In this document: positions 60,158 to 64,000 of the stretch, in pieces
How positions within the stretch are numbered: the stretch's first letter is position 1
How the letters are laid out: every line of letters begins with the position of its first letter
DNA from: Candidula unifasciata
Lineage: Eukaryota; Mollusca; Gastropoda; Stylommatophora; Geomitridae
Assembly: GCA_905116865.2 (NCBI GenBank)
Contig: CAJHNH020000504.1
Coordinates: 62,001-126,000 of the forward strand
Length of the DNA: 64,000 nt
Direction of reading: 5' to 3'
The notes under the pieces: generated by a model
Database searches by the model: none
Told to the model about the DNA's origin: nothing
Seen by the model: the letters and a program-made list of their open reading frames with translations, nothing else
Translations under genes and position numbers: made by a program

Positions 60158-62599
60158 GACACAAACTGTAAATACAATATTTATACCGACTTTAGGTTAC
60201 CAATGTCAGACTTGGACACAGAAAATAACAAGAGAGAAAACTAACCACCTGTGAGATGAGATGTTTGAGAATGGCTGTGAATAAAACCAGAAGGGATCAA
60301 GTAAGAAACGACGTGATCAGAAGAACTGTTGGAAAACACCCATTGTCAAATTTATTGAGAAACAAAGAATGAAATGGTTTGGCCACCTAATGAGAATTAA
60401 ACCAACGATGCCAGCAGCAAGAGTGTACAACTTGAGGAGTCACTGACACCTTGAGCAAACCAAGAGACTGAGTGCGCCCTGGCTCGGCTGCTGATCGTCT
60501 GATGAACTGTGATGCCTGGCAGCATAAGCAGATATTGGCGAAAGAAAGAAGAAGACTATTTTGACAAATGCATAAATAAGGTCACTATCAGACAGGGCAC
60601 ACTGTTGTCACAAGTCTATAATATTCCTCTTCGTTATTCCTAATCTGCTAATCTATTCAACCCATCTTATTGTGCCACATAAAACATGAGGGCACTAGAA
60701 ATGTGCAACAGTTTGGGAGGCATAGGCTACTGAGTGCACTAAGTGTAGATGTAACACACTGCATCACCTTTATTTGGATTACAGTGAAGTGTTGGACACT
60801 GATTCATAATTTCCAGGACAGGGCCACCAGTTATGAAGAGGTAATATAACCTAAAACTGTCATGTGCAGATATAGGAATGTACCGCATGCTAGCCAAGTG
60901 TCTAAGGGATTTGTTATTATAAATGTGTACAAATGTCTGTCATCCACCCATACACTGGATTCCCTCTATCCACCAACCATATCGCCCACTTTTCTTGGTA
61001 CGGCAGACGTTGAAAGTGATTATAATTGGAGTTAAGGAGTGCCAATCCTGAACAAGAGCACCACTATAATCAAGGCACATATAACATATTAGCATGTCCA
61101 CAAGTACTGCCAAGATAAGACTTCATAGTGCGATCAGTCTCTTTATTGTGGACAACATATGGCGACGAAGAAGAATGGGTGACTGATTGCTCACTGTCAA
61201 GTCTCCTACTGCCTTCCACAAACTCACATCAGCAGTCTCTCCAAACATGGACAACATCCCAGCCAACTATGTCTCAAGTGCCTGCTACGGGCAATTCACA
61301 CCCAACTGGGCAGATACACCTATGTGATGTGCAGTGACTAGCCCCTTGACGGCTCATCTGTAAACCACCCCGCCACCACTATGGGCTCTAGATAAGATTT
61401 ACCTCTTAGTGAAAACTCCAGACCACCCATCAGCTATCCCTGTCACTCACTGAAGCATCATTGACTAACATCTCGTGAGCCTCCGATTCTTCCCTATTAC
61501 ATATTCACGTTGGTTAACATAAAAGTTCCTCAGCACCCTCTGTGCACTCAAGAACACTGCTAACCAACGCAACATAGCTGCCCCTGTATCGACCCCAACA
61601 CACATGGGTCAAACAACACAAGCTATTCCAGAAAACACTCAGACAGAACTCCTAGTCCTACTCATGATCCACCACAATCATCTAACAGTTCATAAGAAAT
61701 CATAGAATGATACCATACTGTTAAAAATGGTCACAAGAAGTCCATACGTGCACAAGACTAAAAAAAATGCGCCCACTCAGCTAGATGAACTGAAAGCAAC
61801 TACCTCTGATAAACCACAGTTTACTATCCCCCCCCCCCCCCCCCCCAATTGCACAGCTATCCAAATCCTTGAGACTGTGAACCCAGCAAATGGGTCTGCA
61901 GTTCAATTTACATATTTCTCAAAAAAGGTTTGCATCTAAACCAAGGAACATGAATAGATGGACTATACTTCTGAGGGCCATACTCATTCATATTGCTGTG
62001 CACATAACAAAAACATAAATGCCAATGGGGAAGATATGGAAGGAGTTACAGTAGATGGCAAAAGATGGGACAACTTGGTGTGAGCTGATGGCTAATGTTT
62101 CAATGGGCTGTAAAAGGTAGAGGAAGAGGTCACTTAACTCTGAGTGGTCAAGCTGACATTTCACTGTTTACATGGTCAAAGGGACGGAAAACAGTAAAAT
62201 GTTTTCTCTGTACTTAGTGATGACTTCCTTCCAGTAAAAAACAAAACAACCTTACCACAAAACGTTACTAAAAATAAAATAAAAATATATCTTTTTTTTA
62301 AATCACTTGACATCTATGATGTCACAGTAGCTTGCCTCATCAGTGATCACAGGTTTCAACAACCCAGAGTTTTATATTAAGCTGTTCAAGTTTCTTTTGG
62401 TACAAAGTTTCAAGAAATTGTATAAGTCTGAGTTTTTTTTTTTTTAATCGACATTGAGAAAAAGGGCATTATTATAATTGTACTGAAAAATAATCCACCT
62501 AATTTTTCACTGCAATGTAGAGACAAACTTACCATCAACAGTGAAATTCAAACTGCGTATCCAATCTTCATGACCAGATAAGACAAGGACTCTGAAATA
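30483..62599 (-). CDS. ELP2: ELP2, Elongator complex protein 2 (3' 14 exons; 5' end outside window)
   Basis: Exons in transcript order: 62599-62533, 59625-59452, 55418-55323, 54991-54888, 51324-51202, 47674-47519, 46413-46222, 44956-44800, 42638-42508, 39404-39233, 38746-38622, 35333-35203, 32196-32092, 30648-30483. They total 1899 nt (632 residues plus stop) with continuous phase. Human ELP2 is 826 residues, so about 190 N-terminal residues lie beyond 64000. ELP2 is a double WD40 propeller that scaffolds the Elp1-Elp2-Elp3 core of Elongator, which makes the cm5U-type modifications of tRNA wobble uridine; it was also called StIP1. Near-identical signatures: [48 protein letters not shown], [77 protein letters not shown]. 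It is convergent with BARD1. Confidence 0.97.
30735..30970 (+). mobile_element. SINE-A, plus strand (in ELP2 last intron)
   Basis: AAGTTCAAATCTGAATTCCA (B box), GGACCCAGCCTTGACTGGGT, GGTCTACAAAATATAGGCCT and AAGGGTCCTTTACTCC. The head abuts a G-run and a GT tract. Confidence 0.85.
30995..31175 (-). mobile_element. LINE C-terminal tip
   Basis: TTGAGGTTCACTGCTGCAAA, CCAGTTGGTAACACCAAGAG, GTCTAGACATTATCTCTCC: same family as 24310-24490 and 42705-42985. Confidence 0.65.
31325..31565 (-). mobile_element. SINE-A, minus strand
   Basis: Minus-strand head GAGCCGTGGTAACATGGTGG, B box GATTCGAATTC-like, body CCAGTCTAAAATGAGTACC. Confidence 0.75.
31600..31975 (+). mobile_element. SINE-A interrupted by SINE-B
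   Basis: The body runs to ATTGGTCTATA at 31684 and resumes at 31905 (ATGGTCTATAAAGTATTAGT), ending AAGGTCCTTTACT. TGGTCTATA is duplicated at both edges of the insert. Confidence 0.82.
31685..31905 (-). mobile_element. SINE-B, minus strand, nested in SINE-A
   Basis: Minus strand starts GGGTCTCCGTGGTGAAGTGG (A box) and has GCTCTGAAGGTCATGGGT (B box region). It ends AGTTGATCCTCTCGCCTTTA. Relatives: 40145-40410 and 47811-48015. Confidence 0.82.
32092..32196 (-). CDS. ELP2: ELP2 exon: [18 protein letters not shown]
   Basis: Too short for an ATG-based ORF search. Encodes [20 protein letters not shown], then [14 protein letters not shown]. Human: [20 protein letters not shown]. Acceptor TTGCAG, donor GTAGAA; phase fits both neighbours. 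Confidence 0.93.
32245..32430 (+). mobile_element. SINE-D, plus strand
   Basis: GTTGTTTACAGATAGGCTGT, CAGCTTTTGGTCCAACACAT, TTTCAGCACATCATTAATTA; head side CAGTGGGTCG. Confidence 0.65.
32640..33000 (+). mobile_element. RNase H-type LINE, 3' end (subfamily 2)
   Basis: [60 protein letters not shown] and [22 protein letters not shown] is a likely zinc knuckle. 5' truncated within RNase H; antisense to ELP2. Confidence 0.85.
33000..33195 (-). mobile_element. SINE-A, minus strand
   Basis: CCACCTTTACTTCCGAGGAA, CATTTTAGGCTGGGTCAACC and GATTTGAACCCAAGACC (B box on the minus strand). Confidence 0.78.
33196..33604. other. ELP2 intron, unassigned AT-rich part
   Basis: No gene or repeat family recognised; contains short poly-A and poly-T runs. 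Confidence 0.4.
33605..34080 (-). mobile_element. RNase H-type LINE, 3' end (subfamily 1)
   Basis: Plus-strand text runs parallel to 26885-27310: ATTAAGAATCGACATCACAG, TGTTGAGCGTCGGCCAGATC, CAATTCACCACCAAGTGGTG. On the minus strand this is the RNase H C-terminus and tail domain. Confidence 0.85.
34315..34773 (+). repeat. 52-bp tandem array (ELP2 intron)
   Basis: About 8.8 units, starting GTCAAAAGTCTACAGCGGGG and containing CTATTCAACTAAGTTTACTC. The first seven units are almost identical; the last two diverge. The final unit runs into a sequence that also ends CAGTTGAATAGCCCTGG, the inverse of part of the unit. Confidence 0.96.
35203..35333 (-). CDS. ELP2: ELP2 exon: VLVWSVDAV blade
   Basis: Encodes [40 protein letters not shown] and QDDR. 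Human: VVVWGECD...GGAVTAVSVCPVL. Phase-2 donor GTCAGT. Confidence 0.92.
35398..35575 (-). mobile_element. SINE C/D hybrid
   Basis: Head GAGTAGACCCACTGCTCC is SINE-C-like; the rest (GTGTTGGGCCGAAAGATGCA, TGCAAACTACAACACAACC) is SINE-D. Shows both families share a 5' module. Confidence 0.65.
35640..36130 (+). mobile_element. Penelope-like element remnant 2 (ELP2 intron)
   Basis: GIY-YIG-type scraps in shifting frames: [40 protein letters not shown] and [12 protein letters not shown] end. 3' sequence GTTGATAAAGGCTCTATGGC at 36036-36055 parallels the flank of the 24940 element. Stops and frameshifts throughout. Confidence 0.72.
36200..36345 (+). repeat. Dispersed repeat, copy 2 (partner at 19075)
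   Basis: CCAATGGAATTTAACTAAGC, AACAGGCCACTTAAG, CCAGAAGTGACTAGATTTAT match 19075-19250. Confidence 0.75.
36615..37015 (-). mobile_element. RNase H-type LINE, 3' end (subfamily 1)
   Basis: AGTTAAGAACCGACATCACA, GAGTATCGGCCAGATCCCCT and GTCATGTCCTGCAGCACCAT parallel the copies at 26885 and 33605; more decayed. Confidence 0.8.
37050..38592 (-). repeat. 30-31 bp minisatellite, about 50 units (ELP2 intron)
   Basis: Unit GCAACAGCACTAACCATGAC plus TGATATGTAA (30 nt), with 31-nt variants (ACCAATGATTGCTATGTCAG) at both flanks. In the core (37467-38015) all units are 30 nt, so the minus strand stays open for 182 codons of a VSAVAYIxxM decapeptide. It ends about 30 nt from the ELP2 exon 38622-38746. 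Confidence 0.97.
38622..38746 (-). CDS. ELP2: ELP2 exon: [10 protein letters not shown] blade
   Basis: Encodes [40 protein letters not shown] and KK. Human: [24 protein letters not shown]. The donor GTGAGT is only about 30 nt from the start of a long minisatellite. Confidence 0.97.
39233..39404 (-). CDS. ELP2: ELP2 exon: LTVTQMAF / [10 protein letters not shown]
   Basis: Encodes [40 protein letters not shown] and [10 protein letters not shown]. Human: [30 protein letters not shown]. Donor GTCAGT. Confidence 0.97.
39600..39790 (+). repeat. Dispersed repeat with poly-C (partner at 50880)
   Basis: AGGTGCACAAAGCATGAATC, TGTAGCTTTAACAATAGCCC, a poly-C run at 39724-39739, then AACGATCTCTGAAAAACCTG. 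Similar in order to 50880-51045. Confidence 0.6.
40044..40066. repeat. Poly-C tract
   Basis: About 20 C residues, then GCC and T-rich sequence. Confidence 0.95.
40145..40410 (-). mobile_element. SINE-B, minus strand, full
   Basis: Minus strand GGGGATCTCCGTGGTTAAGG, GCTCGGGCTCTGAAGGTCAT, ACCTCTGTAGAAACTGCACT-type body. Relatives at 31685 and 47811. Confidence 0.78.
40620..40745. repeat. Duplicated poly-A segment
   Basis: TTTCTCTCTCCAATTTCAGTTTGCAA follows each of two poly-A runs, so a block of about 50 bp is duplicated. Confidence 0.8.
40750..41655. other. ELP2 intron, unassigned
   Basis: AT-rich with no recognised gene. Several short TTAACTCTGTCA-like motifs (for example 41258-41275) may be scraps of DNA transposons. 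Confidence 0.35.
41660..41942 (-). mobile_element. SINE-C, minus strand, full
   Basis: TTTGTGTTCACCGGCTGTAA, CTGCAGTCCAGTTCCAGAAC, AGTTGACTCTTACGACATGC and CCCGGAACCCACATGCGG. Confidence 0.92.
41943..42050 (-). mobile_element. SINE-A-like fragment
   Basis: TGATGAGATCAACATCATGC resembles TGATGTGGTCAGCATCATGC of SINE-A in reverse. Truncated. Confidence 0.45.
42050..42480 (+). repeat. Degenerate tandem array of about 60 bp units
   Basis: Recurrent GAGAAATNTGATCACAAATA, CACTGAAGNTGGNATATAAT and ACAGTAGAGACTAT blocks, six to seven times with strong divergence. Confidence 0.75.
42508..42638 (-). CDS. ELP2: ELP2 exon: LLQNTLWPE / YGHGYEIF
   Basis: Encodes [40 protein letters not shown] and ACK. 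Human: [27 protein letters not shown]. It carries the [11 protein letters not shown] signature and the following blade. Confidence 0.97.
42705..42985 (-). mobile_element. LINE C-terminal tail
   Basis: Minus strand: [60 protein letters not shown], then the tip shared with 24310 and 30995. Confidence 0.85.
43055..43265 (-). mobile_element. SINE-A, minus strand, old
   Basis: CCAGTCCGGGTCAACCTGGT, AAGGATTTTAACCCTGACC (B box) and GTGTGCTAACCACTGTGCTA (A box) on the complementary strand. Confidence 0.6.
43424..43455. repeat. Poly-A run
   Basis: About 31 A residues in an ELP2 intron. Confidence 0.97.
43652..43769 (+). repeat. 59-bp exact tandem duplication of a LINE 3' tip
   Basis: GTGAGAGTTGGCTGACTTAT starts at 43652 and again at 43711 with identical continuation. 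GAGTTGGCTGACTTATGCTC resembles the RTE-like LINE end. Confidence 0.95.
44195..44415. mobile_element. MITE-like element with CTCTTTCA ends
   Basis: Starts AACTCTTTCAGTCCC and ends GGTAGTGAAAGAGTTAA, inverted ends of about 12 bp with TTAA on the right. A related interior is at 23095-23300 (AAGAAGTCTGGTTTCCCCAA) and a related right end at 49925-49945. Confidence 0.55.
44520..44712. repeat. Degenerate 33-bp tandem repeat beside an ELP2 exon
   Basis: About five units around TCTTCTCCATAATGATGACG and GATGAAGAGGAGAC, ending about 90 nt from the exon at 44800. Confidence 0.8.
44800..44956 (-). CDS. ELP2: ELP2 exon: [17 protein letters not shown]
   Basis: Encodes [20 protein letters not shown], then [18 protein letters not shown] and FTSIDLR. 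Human: [19 protein letters not shown]. The donor GTACAC is non-consensus at +4 to +6, but the phase is required by the next exon. Confidence 0.95.
45335..45510 (-). mobile_element. tRNA-related SINE (partner at 27725)
   Basis: GGGCTGCATGGTTAGTGCTG, GGTTAGGATGTTTAATTTTG, GGGTCGAACTTGGG (B-box-like). Confidence 0.65.
46000..46135 (+). mobile_element. RTE-like LINE fragment
   Basis: TTGAACATCTAGGCTCAAAA and AGTGAACAATAATGG recall the [13 protein letters not shown] block of the element at 51825-52824. Strongly decayed. Confidence 0.55.
46222..46413 (-). CDS. ELP2: ELP2 exon: RPQIHGYDL / [11 protein letters not shown]
   Basis: A 64-residue exon encoding [40 protein letters not shown] and an acidic end. 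This is one of the most conserved ELP2 blocks. Donor GTAGGT. Confidence 0.97.
46780..47130 (+). mobile_element. RTE-like LINE fragment
   Basis: ACTGAAACAATTAATAAACT, CATTAATTAACTGGCACTTA and ATGGAGCTAGAAGAG correspond to [17 protein letters not shown] and VELWER of the better copy at 52376-52824. Confidence 0.75.
47519..47674 (-). CDS. ELP2: ELP2 exon: [12 protein letters not shown] blade
   Basis: Encodes [40 protein letters not shown] and [12 protein letters not shown]. Human: SGHFDGVQDLVW...GTDQTTRLFAPW. Donor GTAATA. Confidence 0.96.
47811..48015 (+). mobile_element. SINE-B, plus strand
   Basis: GGGTCTCCGTGGCAAAGCTG, CCTGCTCTGAAGGTCGTGGG, CAATTTTTACGTAGATCCCT, AGAGTGACCTAGCCATATGG. Confidence 0.8.
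48134..48337 (-). pseudogene. Unrecognised 67-codon reading frame
   Basis: Minus strand [20 protein letters not shown], then lysine-rich sequence ending [13 protein letters not shown]. No domain recognised; not part of ELP2 by alignment. It could be a transposon relic. Confidence 0.25.
48480..48725 (+). mobile_element. SINE-A, plus strand, old
   Basis: GCAGTAGCTAGCAGGTTTGC head, GGTCATGTGTTGAATCACC, CTGGGAAATAAAAATAGCCA body and GGGGCTAGGACTATATGCCC. Confidence 0.6.
48780..49595 (-). mobile_element. LINE 3' fragment interrupted by another LINE
   Basis: 48780-48963 and 49552-49595 are one minus-strand copy of the 3' end of the element at 15885-18434 (outer motifs TTATCTATATCTGCAATGTT and GGATGTGATCTGTTGCCTCA). 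The insert 48964-49551 is flanked by AGTCTTGGAGGAT on both sides. Confidence 0.88.
48964..49551 (-). mobile_element. RNase H-type LINE (subfamily 2), nested, with ACTA tail
   Basis: Minus strand: [76 protein letters not shown], then (AACT)n at 48964-48987. RNase H YAxxxALAWLE upstream. 5' truncated; antisense tail microsatellite typical for target-primed insertion. Confidence 0.9.
50155..50340 (-). mobile_element. SINE-C, minus strand, truncated
   Basis: CTTCTTCTTTGCATTCAATG (tail), GTCCAGGTTGTTCATCCACA, CCCAGGCAGATGCACTCCTT; the head is lost. Confidence 0.85.
50560..50730 (+). mobile_element. SINE-A body, plus strand
   Basis: CAGGTCCACCCAGCCTTGAA, GATCTATAAAATATAGGTCT, GACGTGTAAAGGGTTCTTTA. 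Confidence 0.85.
50880..51045 (+). repeat. Dispersed repeat (partner at 39600)
   Basis: GAGAGTTGCACAAAGCTTAA, CATAGCTCCAGCTATGACCC, CAAGTATCTGTGAAATACCA. Confidence 0.6.
51202..51324 (-). CDS. ELP2: ELP2 exon: [13 protein letters not shown]
   Basis: Encodes [20 protein letters not shown], then [20 protein letters not shown]. The segment RVGEVGGNTLGFY aligns to human; the GHGYQGAF part is typical of invertebrate and plant ELP2. Donor GTAGGT. Confidence 0.94.
51825..52824 (+). mobile_element. RTE-like LINE, RT end and tail, interrupted by SINE-D
   Basis: [40 protein letters not shown] (FADD catalytic box), [33 protein letters not shown]; then, after the insert at 52217-52375, [60 protein letters not shown] and [20 protein letters not shown]. 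Only one or two stops interrupt it, so it is fairly young. Ends in GGAAGAAGAAGAAG. Antisense to ELP2. Confidence 0.9.
52217..52375 (+). mobile_element. SINE-D nested in the RTE-like LINE
   Basis: CTTCTTCTTCTGCGTTCATC, TTTACAGCATGGCTGCGATA, CACCTTTCGGTCCAACACAT, GCATTAGTTGACC. AAATTTTTAATTCT stands directly before and after (52217-52230 and again at 52376-52389, edges approximate). Confidence 0.9.
52878..53777. mobile_element. piggyBac-like non-autonomous element
   Basis: Bounded by TTAA (52878-52881 and 53774-53777). Ends CCCTCTTAGCACGG and CCGTGCTAAAAGGG are inverted; GGCCAAAAACACGGAAC on the left pairs with CCGTGTTTTTGGCTAG on the right. The left end carries two palindromes, GGCCGATTATCGGCC and GGCCGATGATCGGCC. 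A 63-codon frame at 53130-53321 ([20 protein letters not shown]) may be the N-terminal scrap of a transposase. Confidence 0.75.
53864..53887. repeat. Poly-G tract in a SINE-D head
   Basis: About 22 G residues after GGTTCTGGAGCCCTAATTGG, followed by AAAAGGTGACTAATTAGG. Confidence 0.9.
53945..54425 (-). mobile_element. SINE-A, minus strand, interrupted by a plus-strand SINE-A
   Basis: Outer pieces 53945-54027 (CCACCTTTACTTCCCAGGAA, CATTTTAGGTTGGG) and 54303-54425 (GATTTGAGAACAAAACC, TGCCACCTTGGCTCT). AGACCCAGGAG occurs at both junctions. Confidence 0.85.
54028..54298 (+). mobile_element. SINE-A, plus strand, full length and young
   Basis: Best SINE-A copy. A box TGGCAGAGCGGCTAGACGC, B box GGTCGTGGGTTCGCTCC, body CCCAGGTCGACCCAGCCTTG, GTGATGCTGACCACATCACC, GGTCTATAAAAATATAGGTC, end GGCGTGGAAAGGGTCCTTTA. 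tRNA-derived. Confidence 0.92.
54888..54991 (-). CDS. ELP2: ELP2 exon: [13 protein letters not shown] blade
   Basis: Encodes [20 protein letters not shown], then [15 protein letters not shown], nearly identical to human [25 protein letters not shown]. Donor GTGAGC. Confidence 0.97.
55085..55240 (+). mobile_element. RTE-like LINE fragment
   Basis: AGAATGACTAAAACAATAAT, TAATAAGCTACAAACAT and ACCGTAATGTAACAG-like decay correspond to the [12 protein letters not shown] block. Confidence 0.6.
55323..55418 (-). CDS. ELP2: ELP2 exon: [12 protein letters not shown] blade
   Basis: Encodes [20 protein letters not shown], then [12 protein letters not shown]. Human: [23 protein letters not shown]. Donor GTGAGA. 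Confidence 0.96.
55490..55695 (-). mobile_element. SINE-A, minus strand, full tRNA-like head
   Basis: Minus strand GGCGGCGTCCGTGGCTAAGG, GAGTCCGACTCGTAAGCC, GCAATCGAAACCCACTG. The head looks like a class II (Leu/Ser) tRNA; the body is SINE-A. Confidence 0.85.
55812..56405 (+). repeat. 23-bp minisatellite (ELP2 intron)
   Basis: About 25 units of GAATAGGGCCTCACCATGAC plus AGA, drifting to GGGGCCTCACCATGAAAGAG types on the right. Confidence 0.95.
56645..56875 (+). mobile_element. SINE-A, plus strand
   Basis: AGCTACAGTGGCATAGTGGA head, CTGACCCAGCATCAAATATG, CTGGGAAGTAAAGGTGGTTG, TACAGGCCTAGCACTATATA. Confidence 0.82.
56876..57854. other. ELP2 intron, unassigned
   Basis: Poly-A run at 57030-57046. 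57080-57430 has a higher-complexity stretch without stop-free domain recognition on either strand. No gene called. Confidence 0.35.
57855..58020 (+). mobile_element. SINE-D, plus strand
   Basis: CTTCTTTGTTCGCCCTCTAA, TTGCAATATCTGTGAATTTT, ATACATATGATTTTAACAAG, GGGCGGGTCTACTACCCCAC. Confidence 0.65.
58157..58290 (+). mobile_element. SINE-D, plus strand
   Basis: TCTTCTTCTTCTGCGTTCAT, TGTTTACAGCATGGCTGCGA, CGACTTTTGCGGGCATTTGT; very close to the nested copy at 52232. Confidence 0.85.
58915..59375 (+). mobile_element. RNase H-type LINE, 3' end (subfamily 1)
   Basis: [60 protein letters not shown], then [11 protein letters not shown]. An intact reading frame (58963-59352) with RNase H HAGxxGNExAD plus tail. 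Upstream frame 58460-58700 may be its fragment too. Antisense to ELP2. Confidence 0.88.
59452..59625 (-). CDS. ELP2: ELP2 exon: [12 protein letters not shown] blade
   Basis: Encodes [20 protein letters not shown] then a polar loop rich in Ser, Gln and Asp that ends VITMVEN. Human: LFLASCSQDCLIRIWK. The loop joins the two propeller regions. Confidence 0.95.
59755..59834 (+). mobile_element. LINE RT scrap
   Basis: GGAGTAAGGCAAGAGTGTGT then CATTTCAACTGTATTTACTA reads like [12 protein letters not shown], the RT motif preceding the DD box. Confidence 0.5.
59835..59975 (+). mobile_element. SINE-A 3' end
   Basis: TAATGCTGACCACATTACGG, GCTGATTGGTCTGTTAAAAT, CTAAAGGTGTGAAAATGAAT. Confidence 0.8.
60127..60149. 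repeat. Poly-C tract
   Basis: About 21 C residues then a run of A. Confidence 0.95.
60250..60450 (+). mobile_element. LINE C-terminal fragment
   Basis: [20 protein letters not shown] then [12 protein letters not shown]. The IEKQRxxWFGHLxR motif is a common non-LTR tail. Confidence 0.8.
60600..62020. other. ELP2 intron, unassigned higher-GC region
   Basis: 61120-61560 is unusually C-rich and codon-like but no domain is recognised in the 69-codon frame at 61128-61337. Poly-C at 61829-61847. Confidence 0.35.
62025..62130 (+). mobile_element. RTE-like LINE 3' tip
   Basis: GGAAGGAGTTACAGTAGATG, CAAAAGATGGGACAACTTGG and TGTTTCAATGGGCTG match the end of 52376-52824. Confidence 0.7.
62533..62599 (-). 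CDS. ELP2: ELP2 exon (first in window): GHEDWIR blade
   Basis: Encodes [20 protein letters not shown] (fragment residues 1-20), matching human FQKVLSLCGHEDWIRG. Acceptor CTGTCTGTAG, donor GTAAGT on the minus strand. It is a phase-0 start, so at least one exon lies upstream. Confidence 0.95.
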
Positions 62600-62929
62600 C
62601 TACAGACAGAATATATTCAGATTGCTTACATAAAGTAAAACTAAAACTTGTACAATGTAATAAACTTAAAAGTATTTAGGATTCTAATTGAACTGGTCAT
62701 AATAATTCACCTTTCTTGTGTTAATCTTCCTAATTTACTCAGTGCTGCTTTTATTCTTATTTACTTAATTTCAATTATTATCTTTTCTGTTTTCTGTCTT
62801 TGTAAATTTTCTCCAGATCTGAGTAATCTTTGTTACCTATTTATTTTAAATAAATACTGATTTAATCATGCAGACCTGAGAGAATCACTAATGTAACTTC
62901 TGATCAAAATAGACGCTAGGCAGGGGCAC

Positions 62930-63240
62930 TGTTTGGAGCCGAGGCAAATTTTTTGCTTCTGCTGGACTGTGGCTGATGCATTTTTGCTCCATTTGTAGAC
63001 TGGATATAGTTTCGTTGCCCAGCTTCTGAGTTAAATGCATGGCGTGACACTGTGAGCTGCAGATTTAATTTGGAATGTTTTTCGGACTGTGATGGTGTGA
63101 ATTGTAGATTCAGAAAATGGCGCGATGCAGGTCGTCGCAATGTTGGTGGTGCCCGTATGTGATTAAAATTGATCGCGTGGGCAACTGCTGATCTGTTGGT
63201 GACTTCTGCTACCATCAACGATGAACTGCATTTCTAATGC
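62930..63240. repeat. Unclassified element with partial inverted similarity
   Basis: GGACTGTGGCTGATGCATTT, GGACTGTGATGGTGTGAATT and recurring AGATTTAATTTGGAATG / AGATTCAGAAAATGG blocks. No gene. Confidence 0.3.
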
Positions 63241-63424
63241 CGGACTGTTAGCACTTAGGATGGCTACTGTATGCTTTAATGCGTATGTATGCTAGATATG
63301 CTGAGACAGCAGTCTGTCAATCTTTCCACAAGGGACTGTGATAAAAATTCCGTGTGTTTTTAATTGCACAGGAGCGGAGCAAAGATGGGGTGACCTGTTT
63401 GCTATGAAGCTGAAACTAAGACTA

Positions 63425-63545
63425 CCAGACTAATGTGGAGCTTTGGGAGAAGACTGAACAAATTAAGTTAATTAACAGTGAGTAAAAGATGATGGCATCG
63501 GAGAGAATACACACTGTGAAAACCTGATAACAATATACAGGGTTC
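63425..63545 (+). mobile_element. RTE-like LINE fragment
   Basis: CTAATGTGGAGCTTTGGGAG, GATGGCATCGGAGAGAATAC, AAACCTGATAACAATATACA correspond to [16 protein letters not shown] and KPENNIT. Confidence 0.78.
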
Positions 63546-63739
63546 ATAGCCATTTACCCATCAATTTCAAGGCTTTTCAAGGTCTCTTTAGTTTTTCTCA
63601 AGGTTGTCTCGGTGTAATACTGAAACAAGATTTTTGCCTTGTTCAAGGGTGTACGGAGCACATAATTTACTTCATTCGTGCCACATGTGTTGGTATACCA
63701 GCACATATATCATCATCATCATGTAGCATTTTCTTTATC

Positions 63740-63960
63740 CTGAACTAAAAATTGGCCTCTCACCAGCTCTCCCGTCTCATGTACTTTTTTATACACAAGG
63801 AGTCACTTATACCCTGTGCCCATCTTCGTGTTGGTCGGCCCCTGCGCTTGATATAGTGTTTGAAAATTTTGTTAGGGCTCGGTAAAGGGCACTGTCTGTT
63901 CTGGACATGGTACCTGAAAGGGTAAGGGGGAGAGAGAGAGAGAGTCATGCAGAGAGGGAG
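63740..63960 (-). mobile_element. LINE C-terminal fragment
   Basis: Minus strand RRGRPTRRWAQGISDSLCIK then KYMRRESW; same tail type as 7965-8130. Confidence 0.75.
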
Positions 63961-64000
63961 GAAGACACATGCTGAGGAAGGCTGGGAGAGACAGTGTAAA

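Noticed and set aside
61128..61337. Small gene in the C-rich part of an ELP2 intron
   Set aside because: No recognisable domain and no conservation clue; left as unassigned sequence.
62600..64000. Upstream ELP2 exon inside the window
   Set aside because: Minus-strand reading for the expected ACGNDD-type blade found only repeat sequence; the upstream exons are probably beyond 64000.

Overview
This is nuclear DNA from an animal. It is AT-rich and intron-rich, with GT-AG introns, and crowded with SINE, LINE, Penelope-like, DNA-transposon and minisatellite sequence. The repeat mix (tRNA-headed SINEs, non-LTR elements with C-terminal RNase H, Penelope-like elements) and the moderate similarity of both genes to vertebrate orthologues suggest a lophotrochozoan, perhaps a gastropod mollusc. 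The species guess is inference; no bacterial or viral gene is visible.

Two conserved genes converge. On the plus strand, positions 8815-29231 hold a complete BARD1 gene: 11 exons, 1941 coding nt, 646 residues, with a RING, three to four ankyrin repeats and tandem BRCT domains. On the minus strand, positions 62599 down to 30483 hold 14 exons (1899 nt, 632 residues plus stop) of ELP2, the WD40 subunit of Elongator. Its first exons lie beyond the right edge. Splice phases close perfectly through both chains. The stop codons are 1.25 kb apart, and two poly(A) signals face each other at 30382-30422. The genes have separate roles: BARD1 with BRCA1 forms a chromatin-reading ubiquitin ligase for homologous recombination, while ELP2 is a scaffold of the tRNA wobble-uridine modifying complex.

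Layout: 1-8660 is intergenic repeat debris (GT microsatellites, a pair of inverted MITE copies, LINE tails, SINEs). A short probable BARD1 promoter lies at 8660-8814. BARD1 intron 1 carries two large foldback elements, one with a telomere-like core. Intron 4 carries a 2.5 kb dead non-LTR retrotransposon, intron 6 a 23-bp array, and intron 9 a Penelope-like remnant between inverted repeats. ELP2 introns hold a 52-bp array, a 1.5 kb 30-bp array against exon 38622-38746, a 23-bp array, a piggyBac-like non-autonomous element with TTAA ends, an RTE-like LINE, and several nested insertions whose target-site duplications can be read directly.

I did not find a new enzymatic system. The best leads are the conserved histone-reading residues of BARD1, the foldback elements, the hammerhead-like hairpins of the Penelope remnants, and the open-frame minisatellite next to an ELP2 splice donor.
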